The notes under the pieces: generated by a model
Seen by the model: only the letters and a program-made list of their open reading frames with translations
Database searches by the model: none
Told to the model about the DNA's origin: nothing
Made by a program: the position numbers and the translations under genes
Part shown: positions 28,187 to 38,135 of the stretch, piece by piece
Position numbering within the stretch: position 1 is the first letter of the stretch
How the letters are laid out: each line of letters opens with the position of its first letter
NCBI RefSeq assembly: GCF_022829585.1
Contig: NZ_JAKSYC010000067.1
Span: 1 to 64,000, forward strand
Reading direction: 5' to 3'
DNA length: 64,000 nucleotides
Source of the DNA: Methylobacterium sp. J-026
GTDB lineage: Bacteria > Pseudomonadota > Alphaproteobacteria > Rhizobiales > Beijerinckiaceae

Positions 28187-30349
28187 ATGAACGAGATCGT
28201 CAAGCCGGACTCCCTGATCGTCGCCGAGGCCGAGAGCCTGACCGAGACCTTCTTCGGCGGCTGCCCCCATGATTGCCCGGACACGTGCTCGATGCTGTTC
28301 GAGGTCAAGGACGGGGAACTGCTCGGTGTGCGCGGCAACCCGGACCACCCGATGACCCGGGGCGGTCTGTGCGTGAAGCTGAAGGACTACGAGAAGCGCC
28401 ACTACCATCCCGATCGGCTACTCTACCCGATGAAGCGCGTCGGGCCGAAGGGGTCGAAGCAGTTCGAGCGCATCACCTGGGACGAGGCGCTCGACACCAT
28501 CGTCATGCGCTGGAAGGCGATCATCGACCAGTACGGGCCCGAAGCCATCGTGCCCTACAGCTACCTCGGCAACCAGGGCCTCGTGCACGGGCTGAACGGC
28601 GGCGACGCCTTCTTCAACCGCATGGGCGCGACCGTCACCGAGCGGACCTTCTGCGGCGAGGGCTCGTGCACCGCATGGCTCCTCACCGTCGGTCCGACGG
28701 CCGGCCTCGACCCGGACAGCTACATCCATTCCAAATACATCGTGATCTGGGCCTGCAACTCGGTCAGCACGAACCTGCACCATTGGGCCATCGTCAAGGA
28801 CGCCCAGAAGAAGGGTGCCAAGGTCGTGGTGATCGACACCTATGCCTCGCGCACCGCTAAGGCGGCTGACTGGCACATCGCGCCGAAGCCCGGCACGGAC
28901 GGGGCGCTGGCCATGGCGCTGATCAACTCCATCATCGCCCAGGGTCTCGTCGATCAGGACTACGTCGACAACCACACGGTCGGCTTCGAGGAGCTGAAGG
29001 AGCGGGCCGGCCCCCGCACGCCGGAGTGGGCGGCCGAGATCACCGGCGTCCCGGCCGAGGACATCCGCAAGCTCGCCTACGAGATGGCCACCGCGCAGCC
29101 GGTGGGTATTCGCATGGGCGTGGCGCTGGAACGGCACTACGGCGGCGGCCAGACCATCCGGGCGGTGACCTGCATCCCGGCCCTGACCGGCGCGTGGCGT
29201 CACGTCGGCGGCGGCGTCACGCAGTTCGGTGTCTGGGAACACCCCTACAAGTTCGACGTGATGTGCCGACCCGATCTGATCCCGGAGGGGACCCGCGTCG
29301 TCTCGAACCTGCAGATCGGCCGCGCGCTCACGGGCGAGATGCAGCTCGACCCGCCAATCATGTCGATGATGTGCTGGAACTCGAACCCGGTCACGCAGGC
29401 GCCCGAGACCGACAAGATCGTCGAGGGGCTGATGCGGGAGGACCTGTTCATGGTCTCGGCCGAGCACTTCATCTCGGACACGGCCTCCTACGCCGACATC
29501 CTGCTGCCGGCGACGATGGGGGCGGAGATGGAGGACATGATCCTGTCGTGGGGCCACCTCTACCTGACCTACAACACCAAGTGCGCGGACGCGCCCGGCG
29601 AGGCGATCCCGAACAACGAGATCTTCCGCCAGCTCGCGGCCCGGCTCGGCTTCGAGGAGGAGAACTTCACGTGGAGTGATAGCGAGTGCCTGGAGCACTA
29701 CGTCGACTGGTCCGCCCCGGCCTGCGAGGGCATCGACCTCGCCTACATGCGCGCGCACGGCTTCGCCCGGCTGAAGGTCGGCACGCCCGACGACCGGGCG
29801 CCGCACAGGGACGGCAACTTTCCGACGCCGACCGGCAAGTGCATGCTCAAGGTCGAGGGCGCCACCAACTTCGTCGCGCCGCCGTTCCGGCAGATGTACG
29901 AGGGCTTCCAGCCGAGCGAGGCGCTCGACCCGCTGCCCGACTACCTCGGTCCGCGGGAATCCCACACGAACGACCCCGAGCTGGCCAGGCGCTTCCCGCT
30001 CAACATCGTCTCGCCCAAGAGCCACTACTTCCTGAACTCCTGTTACGCCAACATGGAGGACAATCAGAAGGGCCAGGGCGAGCAGTTCGTGATGATCAGC
30101 CAGCACGATGCCGACGCGCGCGGCATCCGGGACGGCGACCGGGTGCAGGTTGCCAACGACCGCGGCGCCTTCAAGGGCGTGGCCCGCATCACCGACGATG
30201 TGAAGGCTGGCATCGTGGTGGCGACGCTTGGCTACTGGCGTCAGCTCAACGAGGGCACGGTCAACAGCATCTCGTCGGGCGCCTTCACCGACATGGGCCA
30301 CGCGCCGTCCTTCTCGGACAACCTCGTCGAGGTCGCCCGGGCGAACTGA
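28187..30349 (+). CDS. Molybdopterin-dependent oxidoreductase (DMSO reductase family), single subunit
   Basis: A 720-residue bis-MGD enzyme. The N-terminal [4Fe-4S] motif is C26-x3-C30-x3-C34-x27-C62 (CPHDCPDTC ... GGLCVK). The cofactor-binding domains follow, with VIWACNSVSTNLHH, TDGALAMALINSIIAQGL and MCWNSNPVTQAPETDKI, and the C-terminal domain has the GIRDGDRVQVANDRG motif. C156 and C161 in TFCGEGSCTAW are candidates for the molybdenum ligand region, but I cannot decide which. No Tat signal or electron-transfer subunit is seen, so it is probably cytoplasmic and passes electrons to an unlinked partner. Formate dehydrogenase-like or thiosulfate/polysulfide-type activity is possible; substrate unknown. 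A rho-independent terminator follows. Confidence 0.85.
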   Translation: MNEIVKPDSLIVAEAESLTETFFGGCPHDCPDTCSMLFEVKDGELLGVRGNPDHPMTRGGLCVKLKDYEKRHYHPDRLLYPMKRVGPKGSKQFERITWDEALDTIVMRWKAIIDQYGPEAIVPYSYLGNQGLVHGLNGGDAFFNRMGATVTERTFCGEGSCTAWLLTVGPTAGLDPDSYIHSKYIVIWACNSVSTNLHHWAIVKDAQKKGAKVVVIDTYASRTAKAADWHIAPKPGTDGALAMALINSIIAQGLVDQDYVDNHTVGFEELKERAGPRTPEWAAEITGVPAEDIRKLAYEMATAQPVGIRMGVALERHYGGGQTIRAVTCIPALTGAWRHVGGGVTQFGVWEHPYKFDVMCRPDLIPEGTRVVSNLQIGRALTGEMQLDPPIMSMMCWNSNPVTQAPETDKIVEGLMREDLFMVSAEHFISDTASYADILLPATMGAEMEDMILSWGHLYLTYNTKCADAPGEAIPNNEIFRQLAARLGFEEENFTWSDSECLEHYVDWSAPACEGIDLAYMRAHGFARLKVGTPDDRAPHRDGNFPTPTGKCMLKVEGATNFVAPPFRQMYEGFQPSEALDPLPDYLGPRESHTNDPELARRFPLNIVSPKSHYFLNSCYANMEDNQKGQGEQFVMISQHDADARGIRDGDRVQVANDRGAFKGVARITDDVKAGIVVATLGYWRQLNEGTVNSISSGAFTDMGHAPSFSDNLVEVARAN

Positions 30350-30381
30350 GGGCGCCACCGATCGGCCGAGCGACAGACAGG

Positions 30382-30405
30382 CGCCCTACGGGGCGTTTGT
30401 TTGTT
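30382..30405 (+). terminator. Rho-independent terminator after molybdopterin oxidoreductase
   Basis: A CGCCC/GGGCG stem with a four-base loop is followed by the T-rich run TTTGTTTGTT, 33 bases after the stop codon. A typical intrinsic terminator in form. Confidence 0.7.
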
Positions 30406-30649
30406 GGATAGCCGCCCTTGGGTCAGCCTGTGCTGAGACCGAAGTGGGCGAGCCCCGGGTGTCCGCTTCGCCTACCATCACGCTCGAACGCGGACCGACA
30501 GAAAACCAAACAAAGCAGCCGCCGTAACGGGCCTCATGGCGAGAGGTCTCAACCAAGGCTACGACCGCCCGCGCTGCAGTGATGTGCCACCTGCACGCCC
30601 ACAGACTTCGATCGGACCGGGGCGTTAGCCTCTCGCCCGAACGAACTTT

Positions 30650-33529
30650 CTACCCGAACGCCCCCACCTCGTGCTGGATCATCCCCGAGATCTCGCGCAC
30701 CTGATCGAACATCCGGCGGATCGGCTGGAACAGATTGGCGTGCTCGGCCTCGTAGGTACCGACATCCCGCGGGCCGGCCGCCTCGCCGAAGTTCAGGCCC
30801 AGGGTCGGATCCGGGGTGACCGGGAAGATCGCGTCGAGCAGCGTCAGGCAGCCGTCGATGTCGAGGCGCAGGAAGCGCTCTAGGAGCTGCTCCCGGGAGA
30901 CCCCCGCCTGCGGGCGGAAGCCCGGGATGTGCACCGCCAGGAACCAGATCCGGTGGATCAGGGCCAGCCGCAGGGCGTGCAGCAGGGTCAGCCGGGCCGA
31001 CATGGTCGGCAGGTCGGGGGCCGCCGCGGTGAGGGCGAGCCAGTCGCAGGTCAGGCGACCGAACAGGCTGCGCAGCGCCGGGGCGAGGTCGAGGCGCTCC
31101 AGGGCACCGGCGATCACCACCAGTTCCTCCCGGCGGAAGTCCTTCTGGGTGCGTCGCGCCCGTTCCAGCCACACGGCGGGGTCGAGGGTGTCGATATAGG
31201 CGCGCAGCACGTCGAGATCGCCCGCGGCGGCCGCGTGCTGCACCAGGCGGAAGGCCCGGGAGAAGCGCACCGAGTCGCGGCGCATGTCGCGGAACAGGTC
31301 GGGACCGCGCTGGGCGGCCCGGCCGATCCCGTAGAGGGAGTTCGCCAGGAAACCGAGCTGGTGCAGGATCGCGTTGTTGGGGATCGCCCGCATCTGCGTC
31401 GGATGGGTGATGCGGGCCGGGCCGCCATTGTCCGACTGGCGCGCCACCGGGCGCGAGCCGGTGCGGTCGATCAGGCTGGGACCGAAGGTGCCGAGCAACG
31501 CGGCATAGCCGGCATCGTCGACCAGGGCCTCCATGTCCTGGCGGGCCGCGGTGAAGAATTCGAGGGCGAAGTCCGGCTCCGAGTAGATCGGGTCGTCCGC
31601 CGCGTCGGCACCGTCCGCGGGGTCGTTGAGGGCATAGTCGGGGAAGCTGTCCTCCTCCGCCACGTCGAGGGCGTAGACGTGCTCGGCGATCCGGGCGATG
31701 CTCGCCTCGGCCAGGGCCTCGGTGCCGTAGAGTAGGTAGCCGTCGGTGCCCTGGAAGCTCGATTCGAGCCGGACCTTGATGCCGGCCTTGCGGTTGCGAT
31801 TCCGCGCATCCTCGGGGGCCAGATAGGCGAGGCGGTCGCGCAGCGAGGTCGGGTGGGCGCCGCGGCCGATCGATTCGCCATGCGTGTCGAAGATCGCGAG
31901 TTCGATATCGGCCAGGCCGTTCTGGACCAGCATCTCGGTGATGCGCAAACGCAGCCGCTCGATCCAGAAGGTCGCCGCGAGCTGGCCGACGTAGCGGCCC
32001 GAATCCGAATAGCCGAACTGCACGGTCAGACGGCCGATGCGCTTGAGGTACTGGCGCCAATGCGGGTTGCGCAGGGCATCGTCCAGTACCCGGATGCCCT
32101 GCTCCAGGGCGCGCGCCGTCTCGAAGAGCGGGGTGATCTCCAGCTTGTCACTGATCCCGTAATGGCGCGCCAGCCAGAGGGCGGCGAGCAGGGTGTAGCC
32201 GGTCTCGGTCTCGGCGATCAGGAAGCGCACCGGGTGGGTGCCGTCCACGTGCTTGAGGATCTGGGCGATCGTCATCATCAGCCGGGCGGCCGAGGCCCGC
32301 TCGGCGGCGAGCGCGCCGAAATCTACCGCCACCGGGCGGACGTCGTTCAGGAGGGCGTGGATCGTCGCCAGATGCGAGCGGCGCCGGGCCGCGTCGGTGG
32401 GCTCGCCCTCAAGATCGATCACCCGGCGCACGGCGTTGTGGATCTGGCTGGCGTTCAGCCGGAAATGCGGCAGGGCGTTCGACAGCCCGTGCGTGGCGAC
32501 GCCCGCGCGCAGGACGGCGATGCGCCGCTTGTCGGCGGCGTCCTCGACCCCCTCCAGGGCGGCGGTAAGGCCGGCCACCAGGGGGCCCGCATCGGTCTGG
32601 GCGCGCTCGCGCTCGATGATGAGCGCCAGGGCGAAGCGATGCACCGCTTCGAGGGACGGCTTGTCGCCCAGCCGCGGCGCCACGGCGAGCTGACGGTTCA
32701 CCGCCGCCAGCGCCCCCTCGGCCAGGGCCCGGACCTCGCGGCAGGCGCCGGCCTCGGGCAGCTCGCGCATCACCCGGTCGAACTGCATGCGCTTCGAGAT
32801 GAGGCGGTAGCGCAGGGTGTCCCACCAGCCGATATCGGTGCGTCCGTCCGTGTCGCAGCCGACCCAGCTGGCGATGGCGAAGGGGCGGGGCGTCAGCTCG
32901 GTCCAGCGCTCGGGCCAGCGGGCGCGGGCGGCGTCGAGCACGGCGCCGTTGAAGGCGTCCAGCGCCAGCCGCCCGTTATTGGCCGCCGCGCAGGCCTGCT
33001 CGAACTCCACGTCCAGGGTGATCGGCGCGTCCGGCCGGGTCGAGAGCGCGGCGGCGCGCGCGATCAGCCCGGCGCGGCCGGCCGCGTCCGGCAGGCTCGC
33101 GGCCTCGGCGAGCAGGGTCGCCACGGCCCGCGGCATCCCGAAGGTCGGGTGGGCCGTGAACACCACCGCGAAGGCGATGCGATGGATGAAGGCCGAAAAG
33201 GCGTCGAAGCTGTCGGCTCCCTCGGGCGCCGCCGCCACGAGGCGGGCGGGGATCGCCGCCTGGGCGTCGCCGGCGGCATCGCCGAGACCGACATAGGCGC
33301 GCAGCCGCGTCGCCCGCGCCGCGAGCGATTCCATGCGCAGCCGCGCGAACAGGCGGTCGAGATCGTCCGCGGAGATCTCGTCCCGGTCGAATCGGCGGGT
33401 GATCGCCAGGGTCACGGCCAGGACCGGGTTGCGGAACGGATCCTCCCGCGCCTGGTCGCGGGCGGCCTCGATCAGGCCGAGGAGGTGGTCCTCCAATTCC
33501 TCGGGCTCGCGGCTCGGCTCGTGCTGCAT
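30650..33529 (-). CDS. Divergent phosphoenolpyruvate carboxylase-like protein
   Basis: PEP carboxylase makes oxaloacetate from PEP and bicarbonate. This 959-residue protein keeps the family framework: VVFTAHPTFGMPRA (catalytic His, H127), HFRLNASQIHNAV (the RQxSxxH motif, R357), QFGYSDSGRYVGQLAAT, and TGSRPVARQ. Two catalytic regions differ from classical enzymes. FHGRGGxxGRGG is here FDTHGESIGRGAHP (about 547-560), losing the first Arg, and the Lys of GYSDSGKDxG is Arg (R512). It is not near serine-cycle genes. The ATG at 33529 is chosen for family fit and a GGGA site. Whether it is an active carboxylase is open; the fold assignment is secure. Confidence 0.85.
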   Translation of the reverse strand: MQHEPSREPEELEDHLLGLIEAARDQAREDPFRNPVLAVTLAITRRFDRDEISADDLDRLFARLRMESLAARATRLRAYVGLGDAAGDAQAAIPARLVAAAPEGADSFDAFSAFIHRIAFAVVFTAHPTFGMPRAVATLLAEAASLPDAAGRAGLIARAAALSTRPDAPITLDVEFEQACAAANNGRLALDAFNGAVLDAARARWPERWTELTPRPFAIASWVGCDTDGRTDIGWWDTLRYRLISKRMQFDRVMRELPEAGACREVRALAEGALAAVNRQLAVAPRLGDKPSLEAVHRFALALIIERERAQTDAGPLVAGLTAALEGVEDAADKRRIAVLRAGVATHGLSNALPHFRLNASQIHNAVRRVIDLEGEPTDAARRRSHLATIHALLNDVRPVAVDFGALAAERASAARLMMTIAQILKHVDGTHPVRFLIAETETGYTLLAALWLARHYGISDKLEITPLFETARALEQGIRVLDDALRNPHWRQYLKRIGRLTVQFGYSDSGRYVGQLAATFWIERLRLRITEMLVQNGLADIELAIFDTHGESIGRGAHPTSLRDRLAYLAPEDARNRNRKAGIKVRLESSFQGTDGYLLYGTEALAEASIARIAEHVYALDVAEEDSFPDYALNDPADGADAADDPIYSEPDFALEFFTAARQDMEALVDDAGYAALLGTFGPSLIDRTGSRPVARQSDNGGPARITHPTQMRAIPNNAILHQLGFLANSLYGIGRAAQRGPDLFRDMRRDSVRFSRAFRLVQHAAAAGDLDVLRAYIDTLDPAVWLERARRTQKDFRREELVVIAGALERLDLAPALRSLFGRLTCDWLALTAAAPDLPTMSARLTLLHALRLALIHRIWFLAVHIPGFRPQAGVSREQLLERFLRLDIDGCLTLLDAIFPVTPDPTLGLNFGEAAGPRDVGTYEAEHANLFQPIRRMFDQVREISGMIQHEVGAFG

Positions 33530-33645
33530 GGTCGGTCCCGGCTCCGGTCTGCCCGCATCTACCCGGCCCGCCGCTCGACGCAAGGAGCGTTCCGCGCGGG
33601 ATGGGCTGGCGGCGGCCCGGTGGCCGGGCTAGAGCTTCGGGCCTC

Positions 33646-33975
33646 ATGGAGCGCCTGTTCATCATCCTGGCGATACTGATCTTCGTCGTCGCCATCGTCG
33701 CGGTCGCCGCGATGGCGGCCCGGGGCCGGCGCGAACCCCTGCGCATGGGCTCCGAGCTGGATGCGGAGGACGAAGACCTGTTCATCGGCGCGGTCGGCCC
33801 GCGCCGGAGCCCGATCGACCGGACCGCGCAGATCCTCGATCAGCAGGTCCTCGATCAAAGGACGCGCGATCCGCACGTGCTCGATCTGGAAGCGACCGAA
33901 TTGGAACCGATCAGGGCTCTGCACCGGACGGACCGGGGCGCGGCGCGGCGCGACGCACCGGAGGCCGGACGATGA
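33646..33975 (+). CDS. Small single-pass membrane protein, 109 aa
   Basis: Starts MERLFIILAILIFVVAIVAV, one N-terminal membrane helix with the N-terminus probably outside, followed by a charged soluble tail rich in Asp, Glu and Arg (DEDLFIGAVGPRRSPIDRTA, DQQVLDQRTRDPHVLDLEA). No recognised domain. Its stop overlaps the start of the next gene by four bases (ATGA), so the two are translationally coupled and probably act together. It diverges from the PEP carboxylase-like gene with 116 bases between. Confidence 0.7.
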   Translation: MERLFIILAILIFVVAIVAVAAMAARGRREPLRMGSELDAEDEDLFIGAVGPRRSPIDRTAQILDQQVLDQRTRDPHVLDLEATELEPIRALHRTDRGAARRDAPEAGR

Positions 33976-34592
33976 GGTCGCGGGCCCGCGGGGCCGCCGC
34001 CCTGCTCCTCGCCACAACGCTGCACGCGGCGGCGGGCCAGGCCGCGCCCGGGCCGGCGCCGGCCGCCGCAGCCGACCCGGCGCCGGCCTCGAACCCCGAC
34101 GCGACCCCGGCGGTCGCCCCCGATCAGCCCTGCGGGGGCCGTGCGGCGCGTTTCGAGAACGGCAAGGGCTTCAGCATGGTGATCACCCGGGCCGGCCAGG
34201 TCCAGACGACCAACCCGCTCAGACCCTTGACGACGGAGGTGAACCAAGTCCTGCAGGTGGTGATCGCCGGCAAGGTCGCCACCGCCTACGGCCCGGATTT
34301 CTCCACGCTGCGGCGCGGGAGCGTTCCGTCGGCCATCGAGGCGATGCTGGGCGGCCCGATCAAGTGGCAGCCGTCCCTGCCGACGCTGCCCGAATCGATC
34401 GCCATCGTCAGTGAGGAGGGGACGCCCCTGGCGCAGCTCGCCTTCCGCACCTGCGAAGCGCCCCCGGCCGTGAAGGCGCCGCCGAAGGTGCAGGCTCGGA
34501 AGAAGGCCCCGGCGCGGCCGGCGGCACCGAAGGCCGCGGCCGAGAAGGCCCCGCCGGGCTTCTCCATGCCCCAGGGGGCGATTGCCGAATAG
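33972..34592 (+). CDS. Exported hypothetical protein, 206 aa
   Basis: Signal peptide (AAALLLATTLHAAAGQAAPG), then an Ala/Pro-rich linker (residues about 25-50), a globular region of about 100 residues (VTQ-type beta pattern: GFSMVITRAGQVQTTNPLRP to SIAIVSEEGTPLAQLAFRTC) with two Cys that could form a disulfide, and a Lys/Ala/Pro-rich tail (KAPPKVQARKKAPARPAAPK). The middle domain is not one I recognise. It overlaps the upstream gene by four bases. Likely periplasmic. Confidence 0.7.
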   Translation: MRSRARGAAALLLATTLHAAAGQAAPGPAPAAAADPAPASNPDATPAVAPDQPCGGRAARFENGKGFSMVITRAGQVQTTNPLRPLTTEVNQVLQVVIAGKVATAYGPDFSTLRRGSVPSAIEAMLGGPIKWQPSLPTLPESIAIVSEEGTPLAQLAFRTCEAPPAVKAPPKVQARKKAPARPAAPKAAAEKAPPGFSMPQGAIAE

Positions 34593-34686
34593 GGCACCGT
34601 CCCGAAGGCCCGGTGACGGCGCCCGCTATGGAGCGGATCAGGGGGAGTGTCGCGACGGATGTCGGATCCGATGCGCGGCGCCCGGC

Positions 34687-35052
34687 TCACTTCTGCTTGG
34701 CGATGACCCTGTCCTTGATGCCGTCGTAGACGGACTTCGGGATGATCTTCTTGGAGACCAGATCGTCCTTGCCGCGATAGGGGCGGCCCTTGACGATTGC
34801 GGCCGCGCGGGCCGCCCCGATGCCGGGCAGGGCATCGAGTTCCTGGGTGCTGGCGGTGTTGAGGTCGATGAGCGCCGTCTTGGCGGCGTTCGGCGGCCCG
34901 GCGACCGGAGCGCTCGGGGCCGTGGGCTTTGCCGGGGCCGTCGGCGCCGTGGTGGCCGGGGTCTGGGGGGCGGGCGCCTGCGCCAGCACGGGGCCTGCCA
35001 CGAGACTGGAGAGCAGCGCGAGCAGGGCGAGGGTCTTGGTGGAGGAGGCCAT
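34687..35052 (-). CDS. ComEA-like helix-hairpin-helix protein, exported
   Basis: A 121-residue protein with a signal peptide ([20 protein letters not shown]), an Ala/Pro/Thr linker, and a C-terminal double helix-hairpin-helix: [20 protein letters not shown] followed by [20 protein letters not shown]. This is the ComEA/DUF655 module that binds DNA non-specifically in natural transformation. In bacteria lacking a competence apparatus its role is unclear. The ATG at 35052 has a GGGAGA site. No comEC or type IV pilus genes are near. Confidence 0.88.
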   Translation of the reverse strand: MASSTKTLALLALLSSLVAGPVLAQAPAPQTPATTAPTAPAKPTAPSAPVAGPPNAAKTALIDLNTASTQELDALPGIGAARAAAIVKGRPYRGKDDLVSKKIIPKSVYDGIKDRVIAKQK

Positions 35053-35314
35053 GGCGTTCTCCCGAAAGGCGCGGTCCGCTGCGCGGCACCGGCCTCGCAG
35101 GTCTGGGCCGTTCCGCTTGAACCCACGCTTAACGGTTGTGTCTGGTTCCCCCAGGCAGCGTCGCAGTTCCGAATTCCGGAGCGATGCCCTAGCCATGGGC
35201 GAAGGCGGGCGTTATAAGCGCGCCCTCATCCGTATCCCGCGGTGCGCGTGGCGATCCTCGATCGGGGAGCCGCCCGGGCGCCGCTTTGTCCGCGGCGTCA
35301 CGAAGGATCCTGCC

Positions 35315-35503
35315 ATGGCCGTTCCGAAGCGAAAGACCTCCCCCTCCCGCCGCGGCATGCGCCGCTCGGCCGACGCCCTCAAGGCGCCGGCCTATGTGGA
35401 GGACAAGGATTCGGGCGAGCTGCGCCGTCCGCACCACATCGATCTGAAGACCGGCATGTATCGCGGCCGTCAGGTGCTCAAGGTGAAGTCCGCCGAGGCG
35501 TAA
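35315..35503 (+). CDS. rpmF: 50S ribosomal protein L32
   Basis: A basic 62-residue protein, [20 protein letters not shown] at the N-terminus, which is the invariant start of bacterial L32. It continues with [20 protein letters not shown], the alphaproteobacterial form. It lacks the zinc-binding Cys residues found in some L32 types, as is usual for this group. A GAAGGA site lies eight bases before the ATG. L32 sits near the peptidyl-transferase region and the exit of the large subunit. Confidence 0.97.
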   Translation: MAVPKRKTSPSRRGMRRSADALKAPAYVEDKDSGELRRPHHIDLKTGMYRGRQVLKVKSAEA

Positions 35504-35520
35504 GGCCCCGTGGCGGCGCC

Positions 35521-35835
35521 TCAGGCGAGGCGCCGCGCCGCCTCCGCGTAGCGCGCGGCGGCCATCTGTGTCCGTTCCTGACGCGACGGCAGCAGCGTCG
35601 GGTCATCGGCGGTCAGCAACTGGGCGACGAAGCCGGCGCGGGCCCGCCCCACGGCCGTGCTCAGCGCCCGCGCGGGCTGTCCGCGTTCCCCGGGACGCCC
35701 CCCTTCGATCACGACCAGCGCACGGCCGGAAGGCCCCGCGGATTCCGCAGGGGCCTGCGCCGTCGCGCCGCGTGTGGCCCCAACGGGACCGGCCTGTGCC
35801 GGGCCGGGACGACCGCCTGTTCCGACTCGCACCAT
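35521..35835 (-). CDS. Conserved hypothetical protein, 104 aa
   Basis: The N-terminal half is Gly/Pro/Ala-rich and probably disordered. The C-terminal half contains GFVAQLLTADDPTLLPSRQE followed by RTQMAAARYAEAARRLA. The pattern 'F.aQLLa......p..R.eR......a...Y' recurs in short uncharacterised Rhizobiales proteins. No signal or membrane segment. It converges with rpmF, the two stops being 17 bases apart. No function known; the start codon could be internal. Confidence 0.6.
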   Translation of the reverse strand: MVRVGTGGRPGPAQAGPVGATRGATAQAPAESAGPSGRALVVIEGGRPGERGQPARALSTAVGRARAGFVAQLLTADDPTLLPSRQERTQMAAARYAEAARRLA

Positions 35836-35931
35836 CGCGACATTCTCCGCACGTTTCCGTGCCGTTGTCGCAAGGGTGATACCGGTATTAAGGGACCGTC
35901 AACCTTCTATTCGGTCGCAGGGCGCGGGTGA

Positions 35932-36519
35932 CTACTTCTTCGCCAGCGCTTCCAGGCGCTGCTGCATCTCCAGCATCTGACGCTTCAGATCGTCGAGTTC
36001 ACCGCCGGCATAGGCGGCTGGCGCGGCTGCCGGGGTCGGCTGCGTTCCTGCGGGCGGCGCGAAGCCGGTGAACATCTTCATGGCATCGCCGAAGAAGTTC
36101 ATGTTGGTGCGCACCGACTGCTCGATCGCATTCTGGAACGCGGCCGGACCGAAGCTGTGGGCGAATTTCTCGCGCAGCCCATCCTGGTCCTTGGCGAAAT
36201 TGGCCATGGAGAATTCCAGGAAGCTCGGCACCATCGTGCGCATGCTGTCGCCGTAGAAGCGGATCAGCTGGCGCAGGAACGCCACCGGCAGCAAGTTCTC
36301 CGCGCCGGCTTTGTTCTCCTGCTCGAAGATGATCTGCGTGAGGACGGAACGGGTGATGTCGTCCCCCGTGCGGGCGTCGTAGACGACGAAATCCTCGCCG
36401 TTCTGGACCATCGTGGCGAGGTCCTCCAGCGTCACGTAGGTCGAGGTGCCGGTGTGGTAGAGGCGCCGATTGGCGTACTTCTTGATGACGGTTTGCGTGG
36501 CCTTGACGGTATCCGCCAT
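35932..36519 (-). CDS. phaR: Polyhydroxyalkanoate synthesis repressor PhaR
   Basis: A 195-residue regulator that binds PHA granules and phasin/PHA gene promoters. The DNA-binding N-terminus has IKKYANRRLYHTGTSTYVTL and DFVVYDARTGDDITRSVLTQ, the defining PhaR signature (PHB_acc_N). The region AENLLPVAFLRQLIRFYGDS follows (PHB accumulation domain), and the C-terminus is a helical tail (DLKRQMLEMQQRLEALAKK) that may be a coiled coil. It lies upstream of phaA on the opposite strand, so it may control the divergent phaA-phaB genes through the 317-base gap. Confidence 0.96.
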   Translation of the reverse strand: MADTVKATQTVIKKYANRRLYHTGTSTYVTLEDLATMVQNGEDFVVYDARTGDDITRSVLTQIIFEQENKAGAENLLPVAFLRQLIRFYGDSMRTMVPSFLEFSMANFAKDQDGLREKFAHSFGPAAFQNAIEQSVRTNMNFFGDAMKMFTGFAPPAGTQPTPAAAPAAYAGGELDDLKRQMLEMQQRLEALAKK

Positions 36520-36836
36520 CGGGAACGGCCTTTCTGGACTCGGGACCTAGGGACGTGCGTGATGCGGCTCTGCGGGGATCGTCTTCGCGCCCGCAACACG
36601 ATCCTTAAAGCCTTCCCCGGGCGCAGAAAACAGCAAACTGCATCTCTTCAACGCAGAATAATGCAGGCGTCCGGGTGTGCGGACGGCATTTCAGTCACCT
36701 CGGCGCGTCATCGGCATCTTTTGAAGGCTCGTTGTGCATCCTTGACTTCGCCGAGGCCACGCCCTTCATCCCAGGACCGGCACAGAGCGCGCCCGGAACG
36801 TGGAAGGCGCGCCGGTCGTGAGAGGAGAACGTTCAC
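36520..36836. other. phaR-phaA intergenic region
   Basis: No gene is seen. The divergent promoters of phaR and phaA must lie here. Short A-rich patches occur around 36620-36660 (GAAAACAGCAAACTG), resembling the TGC-rich/A-rich sites sometimes bound by PhaR, but I cannot define an operator with confidence. Confidence 0.4.
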
Positions 36837-38021
<1,185 letters not shown>

Positions 38022-38135
38022 TCGTTCAGTCACGTCAGGTGTACGCGACAACTTAGACTCAAGGCCGAGATCATAAAAATTCGCGTGCGGACGCCATCCG
38101 CACGCGGCATCACGGGATGCAAACAGGAGGAAACA

